Assembly: GCA_964445985.1 (NCBI GenBank)
Contig: CAYUMU010000006.1
Location: 62,001 to 126,000 of the forward strand
Reading direction: 5' to 3'
DNA length: 64,000 nucleotides
DNA from: CAYUMU01 sp964445985
GTDB taxonomy: Bacteria > Planctomycetota > Planctomycetia > Pirellulales > S012-138
Part shown: piece by piece, positions 60,831 through 64,000 of the stretch
Position numbering within the stretch: position 1 is the stretch's first letter
Layout of the letters: the number at the start of each line of letters is the position of its first letter
Notes under the pieces: model-generated
What the model saw: only the letters and a program-made list of their open reading frames with translations
What the model was told of the DNA's origin: nothing
Databases searched by the model: none
Translations under genes and position numbers: made by a program

Positions 60831-61292
60831 TCAGCCGTTCCATTGCCGCAGCGCTTCATACGCGGCCACGGCCACCGAGTTGGAAAGATTCAAGCTCCGC
60901 ACCTCGTCGCGAATGGGAATGCGCAAGGTGCGGTCGGCGTGTTCTTCCAGCAGGCTGGGCGGTAAGCCCGACGACTCTGCCCCGAACACCAGCACGTCGC
61001 CCCGCTGGTAAGACACGGCGGCGTAAGATTGGGCCGCCTTCTTGGTGAACAGATAGGGCCTGCCCGGCAGTCGGCTTTGCAGCGCGGCCCAATCGTCGAC
61101 CACTTCCCACTCCAAATACTGCCAATAGTCGAGGCCGGCCCGCCGCAGGTAGTAATCGTCGATACGGAAACCCAGCGGGCGAACCAGCCACAGCTTGGCG
61201 CCCACGGCCACGCAAGTCCGGCCCACGCTCCCGGTGTTGTAGGGAATCTCCGGCTGGTAAAGCACAAGGTGCAAGCACGGATCGTAGGGCAT
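60831..61292 (-). CDS. trmL: tRNA (cytidine(34)-2'-O)-methyltransferase
   Basis: 153 residues, the size of TrmL (a minimal SPOUT enzyme). LHLVLYQPEIPYNTGSVGRT is motif 1, DVLVFGAESSGLPPSLLEEH motif 2 and IPIRDEVRSLNLSNSVAVAA YEALRQ motif 3, forming the trefoil-knot AdoMet site. It 2'-O-methylates the wobble base of tRNA-Leu in the cytoplasm. No operon partner; a family 5 repeat lies just upstream. Confidence 0.95.
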   Translation of the reverse strand: MPYDPCLHLVLYQPEIPYNTGSVGRTCVAVGAKLWLVRPLGFRIDDYYLRRAGLDYWQYLEWEVVDDWAALQSRLPGRPYLFTKKAAQSYAAVSYQRGDVLVFGAESSGLPPSLLEEHADRTLRIPIRDEVRSLNLSNSVAVAAYEALRQWNG

Positions 61293-61293
61293 G

Positions 61294-61432
61294 GGGGAGT
61301 GGGGGCTGGTGGCTAGGGGCTAGTTGCTAGTTCATGGGGCTAAAGCTCGGTCAAAATCTTCAGGCTATTGCCAGGCGCAGCCGTACTCGTTGTAACTAAT
61401 CACCAGTCCCCATTCCCCAGCCCCTAGTCCCC
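61294..61432. repeat. Dispersed CTAG-rich repeat, family 5 (two inverted copies)
   Basis: GGGGGCTGGTGGCTAGGGGC then TAGTTGCTAGTT at about 61302-61333, and CTAATCACCAGTCCCCATTC then CCCAGCCCCTAGTCCCC at 61397-61432, facing each other across about 63 nt. The second overlaps the end of the cytochrome gene. Confidence 0.6.
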
Positions 61433-62698
61433 GCCAGGCACTGGCTCTTTTGCCGGCAGCGGCACTTGTTCGCTGGAAACGAGATAGGCCACCAAGCCTT
61501 GGATCTCTTCCGGGGTGAAACGATCCAAAATGCCCTCGGGCATCATCGAAATGGCCGACGGCTCCAAGGCTTCGATTTCGCCCCGTTCGAGCGAGACAAC
61601 TTCGTTCACCGTTTGCAGCACCACCACGTTGTCGTCTTCCCGACGAACAATGCCCGAGAGCAACCGCCCATCGGTGGTGAGAATGGTGGTGAGCTTGTAA
61701 TCGCGGGCAATCAGCGCGCTGGGGTCGAGCAAGTTCTCCAGCAGGTAGTCGAGGTTCTTGCGGTTGGAGCCCGTCAAGTCAGGCCCCACGGTGCCACCTT
61801 CGCCAAACAGCTTGTGGCACTGGCCACAGATGCGGTTGTAAACCACGCGGCCCAACGAAGCGTCGGCCGATTGCAACTGGTCGAGCGTAAGTTGTGCCCG
61901 ATAATGCGGCAGCAAATCCGCCTTTTGCCGCGACGTGGCCCGCACGGTTCCCCACACTTCCAGCAGGGTGCGATCGATCTGGGCATTCTTGAAGTTGCCC
62001 AATTGCCGGGCCGTGAACGCCGGCACATCGCCTCGGGGAACGATCCCCTTGCCCACGGCATGAAGCAACTCCAACGCCCAGGCCGGCCGCGAAGCCAACG
62101 TGTTCACGGCGTCATTCCGTTCGGCGGGCGAAAGCTGGCTGTAGCGTTTGAGAATCGCCGGGGCGGTGTCGGAAACGTCGTAGGCTGCCAGCGACCGCAG
62201 GGCGTCGCCGCGCAAGGCCTTGTCGTCCAGCAAGGTCAGCAGGTGCGGAGCAATGCTGCTCACCCGCCGCTCGACGATCGCCGCCAGCGCCGCCTGGCGT
62301 TTCTCGGCGCTCACGCTGGCATCGAGCGCGGTCTTGGTCAGCGAATCGACCGCGCGGGCGTCTCCGAACAACACGGCCAGTTCCAAGGCCAAAGCCTGCA
62401 CGCGCGCGTCGGGGCTGGCCAATAGTCGCGGCCCCAGTTCCTTCCAAACAGGCGGCGCGGTGAGCGACTTGCGGCCCACCAGGGCTTCGCTGGCGCCCTT
62501 GAGAAGATCGTATTGAAAGCTGGCATCGTCCACGCTGCCGATCACTTCGAGCACGGCCACCAGGCCTTCGCTGGCTTCATCGGCCGCGTGGGCGCGCGTG
62601 GCCAATGGAATGAAAACCAGCGCCAGCAAGCAGAGCGCAACCGCCAAGACGGCCAGCATGCGCCGATTCAAAAAGCTAGACATATCCACGTGCTTCAT
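61424..62698 (-). CDS. HEAT-repeat c-type cytochrome, C-terminal half of a PVC-type heme protein
   Basis: 424 residues. A membrane or signal segment (MLAVLAVALCLLALVFIPLA then TRAHA) precedes HEAT-like helices (about 45-270), then the heme domain: LGRVVYNRICGQCHKLFGEG (CxxCH), TVGPDLTGSNRKNLDYLLEN, LDPSALIARDYKLTTILTTD and ISMMPEGILDRFTPEEIQGL. This is the same C-terminal heme module as in the protein at 56398-60024. In most PVC-type proteins the propeller and this part are one chain; here the propeller part is a separate gene ending 28 nt upstream in another frame. The CDS start at 62698 has weak ribosome binding; an ATG five codons later is possible. Confidence 0.85.
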   Translation of the reverse strand: MKHVDMSSFLNRRMLAVLAVALCLLALVFIPLATRAHAADEASEGLVAVLEVIGSVDDASFQYDLLKGASEALVGRKSLTAPPVWKELGPRLLASPDARVQALALELAVLFGDARAVDSLTKTALDASVSAEKRQAALAAIVERRVSSIAPHLLTLLDDKALRGDALRSLAAYDVSDTAPAILKRYSQLSPAERNDAVNTLASRPAWALELLHAVGKGIVPRGDVPAFTARQLGNFKNAQIDRTLLEVWGTVRATSRQKADLLPHYRAQLTLDQLQSADASLGRVVYNRICGQCHKLFGEGGTVGPDLTGSNRKNLDYLLENLLDPSALIARDYKLTTILTTDGRLLSGIVRREDDNVVVLQTVNEVVSLERGEIEALEPSAISMMPEGILDRFTPEEIQGLVAYLVSSEQVPLPAKEPVPGGD

Positions 62699-62726
62699 GA
62701 GAACAGGCGAGATCAGTCAGGGTGGG

Positions 62727-64000
62727 CTATTTGGCAACCGCGCGGCGAGCAATATGCTGCCGAACCACCGGTAGCTTGCATTGGGCCGCCAGTCGCAACG
62801 CTCGGGCTTTGTCGGTGGGCACGAGCGGTTCAATCCCGTACCAAATCATCAACGGCAGGTTGGCGTCGGCCGCGTCTTCGGCATGCGCCGCCAGCGCGGC
62901 GGCGAGGTCCCACCGCTGCTCGAGCGGCAACCGTTGCAGCGTGGAAGCCAGTTCGAGCCGCACCAGGGCCGAAGGATCGTTCGTAGCGAGGTCTTGGAAC
63001 TTCGCCAGCAACTCGTCGCTCACGGCAGGCGAGGTCGACGGGTTGGGAGGCGTTTGGGCGATGGTGCCACCACGGCTCGGTTCGGCCAACAGGCGAACGG
63101 CCCACAGACGAACGTGTTCGCTCTGGTGAGCGAGCTGCTCCCGCAGGAAGGCTTCATCGGCCGCCCCAATCACGTGCAAAGCCCACAGGACCCGCAGGTG
63201 TTGGCGATCGTCTTTCTGACTCGCGAACAGTTGCTTGAGTTGTTTGGCGGCGGCGGTCAGGTCTTGGCCCTCGGCGGCCCTTTCCTGCAGCAGACGCCGC
63301 GCCGTGCGCACGTGCCAATCGTTGGCATGGAGCTGCCGCTGCACCAGTTCTTCGTCGCTGGCATTGGCTAGCGGCAAACCGGCGGCAGGTGTCGGCTGGC
63401 CGTAGCTCACCTTGAAGATGCGGCCGCTCTCGTGGTGCGAACCGTGCTCGTCGCGCTCGTGGCACTCGCCCGTATCCGACCAGTCGATGATCCACATCGA
63501 GCCGTCAGGGCCAACTTTGAAATTCAGCCCGCGAAACCATTCGTCGTTCGCAAAGAGGAAGTCGGGGGCGTGCCGGCCCACGTAGCCCGAGCCGTGCCGC
63601 TCCAGCGTATCACGATTGAGCCGTTTGCCGTGAATATTGCCCATCAAAATGGAATTGCGATAGCTGGCCGGCCATTGATCGCCCAGGTAGATCATCGCCC
63701 CGGCGTGGGCGTGTCCGCCGCCCGCCGCGCTGTGGGCGCCTTGTCCGCCGCGGCTATCGGTCCACTTGCCGCCGCCCCAGTGCAGGTGGTCGGAACAGGC
63801 CGGAATCAGCGCGTACGAGTGGGGGTTGATGTCTTCGCCAAACATTCGCTCGTAATGGCCGCCTGGCACCAGGTGAAATAGATGGCTGATCACGCAGTTG
63901 GTAAAGAACGCCTGGCCGTGGTCGTCCCAGTCGAGCCCCCAGGGATTCGTGGTGCCGTTGGCCACGACTTCAAACACTTCTCGGGTTGGGTGATAACGCC
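62727..64000 (-). CDS. Propeller part of a PVC-type heme protein, N-terminus outside the window
   Basis: The frame is open to the window end (it reads RYHPTREVFEVVANGTTNPW), so the start lies beyond 64000; the GTG at 63977 is internal. About 424 residues are visible: propeller blades (WGLDWDDHGQAFFTNCVISH, PHSYALIPACSDHLHWGGGK, GAMIYLGDQWPASYRNSILM, GLNFKVGPDGSMWIIDWSDT, GECHERDEHGSHHESGRIFK) and then HEAT-like helices ending ARRAVAK. It has no CxxCH. The following gene supplies the missing heme module, so the two products probably work together as one enzyme. Expected location is periplasmic. Confidence 0.85.
   Translation of the reverse strand, partial: RYHPTREVFEVVANGTTNPWGLDWDDHGQAFFTNCVISHLFHLVPGGHYERMFGEDINPHSYALIPACSDHLHWGGGKWTDSRGGQGAHSAAGGGHAHAGAMIYLGDQWPASYRNSILMGNIHGKRLNRDTLERHGSGYVGRHAPDFLFANDEWFRGLNFKVGPDGSMWIIDWSDTGECHERDEHGSHHESGRIFKVSYGQPTPAAGLPLANASDEELVQRQLHANDWHVRTARRLLQERAAEGQDLTAAAKQLKQLFASQKDDRQHLRVLWALHVIGAADEAFLREQLAHQSEHVRLWAVRLLAEPSRGGTIAQTPPNPSTSPAVSDELLAKFQDLATNDPSALVRLELASTLQRLPLEQRWDLAAALAAHAEDAADANLPLMIWYGIEPLVPTDKARALRLAAQCKLPVVRQHIARRAVAK

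Noticed and set aside
1..64000. CRISPR arrays, tRNA/rRNA genes, prophage genes
   Set aside because: I saw no regularly spaced direct repeats, no cloverleaf with a GGTTCGAATCC-type arm, and no capsid, terminase or integrase cluster; the only tyrosine recombinase looks like housekeeping Xer.

Overview
The window reads as a chromosomal segment of a planctomycete, most probably of the Pirellulales. The signs are a BBP7-type outer-membrane barrel protein, PVC-type heme-binding propeller/HEAT/CxxCH proteins, an NPYQSP-containing small membrane protein, a SET-domain protein, high GC, many GTG/TTG starts, short Shine-Dalgarno sites and a heavy load of short dispersed intergenic repeats. This assignment is inference from gene content; no rRNA or tRNA gene was found to confirm it.

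Layout. 1-3 kb: a truncated unknown gene, a lone PD-(D/E)XK nuclease and a secreted PIG-L deacetylase. 3.5-7 kb: the BBP7 barrel gene and rpoN (sigma-54). 7.1-10.4 kb: the conserved SRP RNA-dnaX-ybaB-recR unit on the minus strand; dnaX carries an A9 slippery run that would yield a short gamma-like product. 10.6-16.5 kb: a secreted esterase, a fused fatty-acyl-AMP ligase/ACP/alpha-oxoamine synthase, and an ABC-2 permease. 16.6-22.2 kb: a MITE-like element nested in a palindromic repeat, then a putatively Fur-controlled set (Kelch/EF-hand protein, ApbE-DUF2271 flavin transferase, PepSY membrane protein). 22.3-31.5 kb: thioesterase, PlsC-like acyltransferase, AAA ATPase, aspartoacylase-like protein, metG, an M81-family protein and an unknown membrane protein. 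31.6-38 kb: parB, an orphan LuxR-type response regulator, xerC/D, small planctomycete proteins and a lipoprotein.

38-43 kb holds three full and one broken copy of a membrane-anchored protein family with a C-terminal CxxCH heme site, interleaved with repeats. 43-47.8 kb: a Mg-chelatase-like AAA ATPase, an unknown protein, a bifunctional nuclease, a rhomboid protease and a secreted HExxH metalloprotein. 48.2-51.8 kb: hpf, ptsN-like EIIA, ptsH and ptsI, a phosphotransfer relay without any sugar permease. 52.4-56.2 kb: RNase E/G, small membrane proteins and a lower-GC Cys-His-Asp protein. 56.4-64 kb: large PVC-type heme proteins, one apparently split into two genes, with a SET-domain protein and trmL between them.

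The main points for a second look are the dnaX slippery run, two MITE-like insertions each sitting in a palindromic repeat, the tandem c-heme paralog family with its deletion remnant, the Fur-box flavin/PepSY operon, and the FAAL-ACP-AOS fusion. No CRISPR array, phage, autonomous insertion sequence or tRNA gene was recognised.
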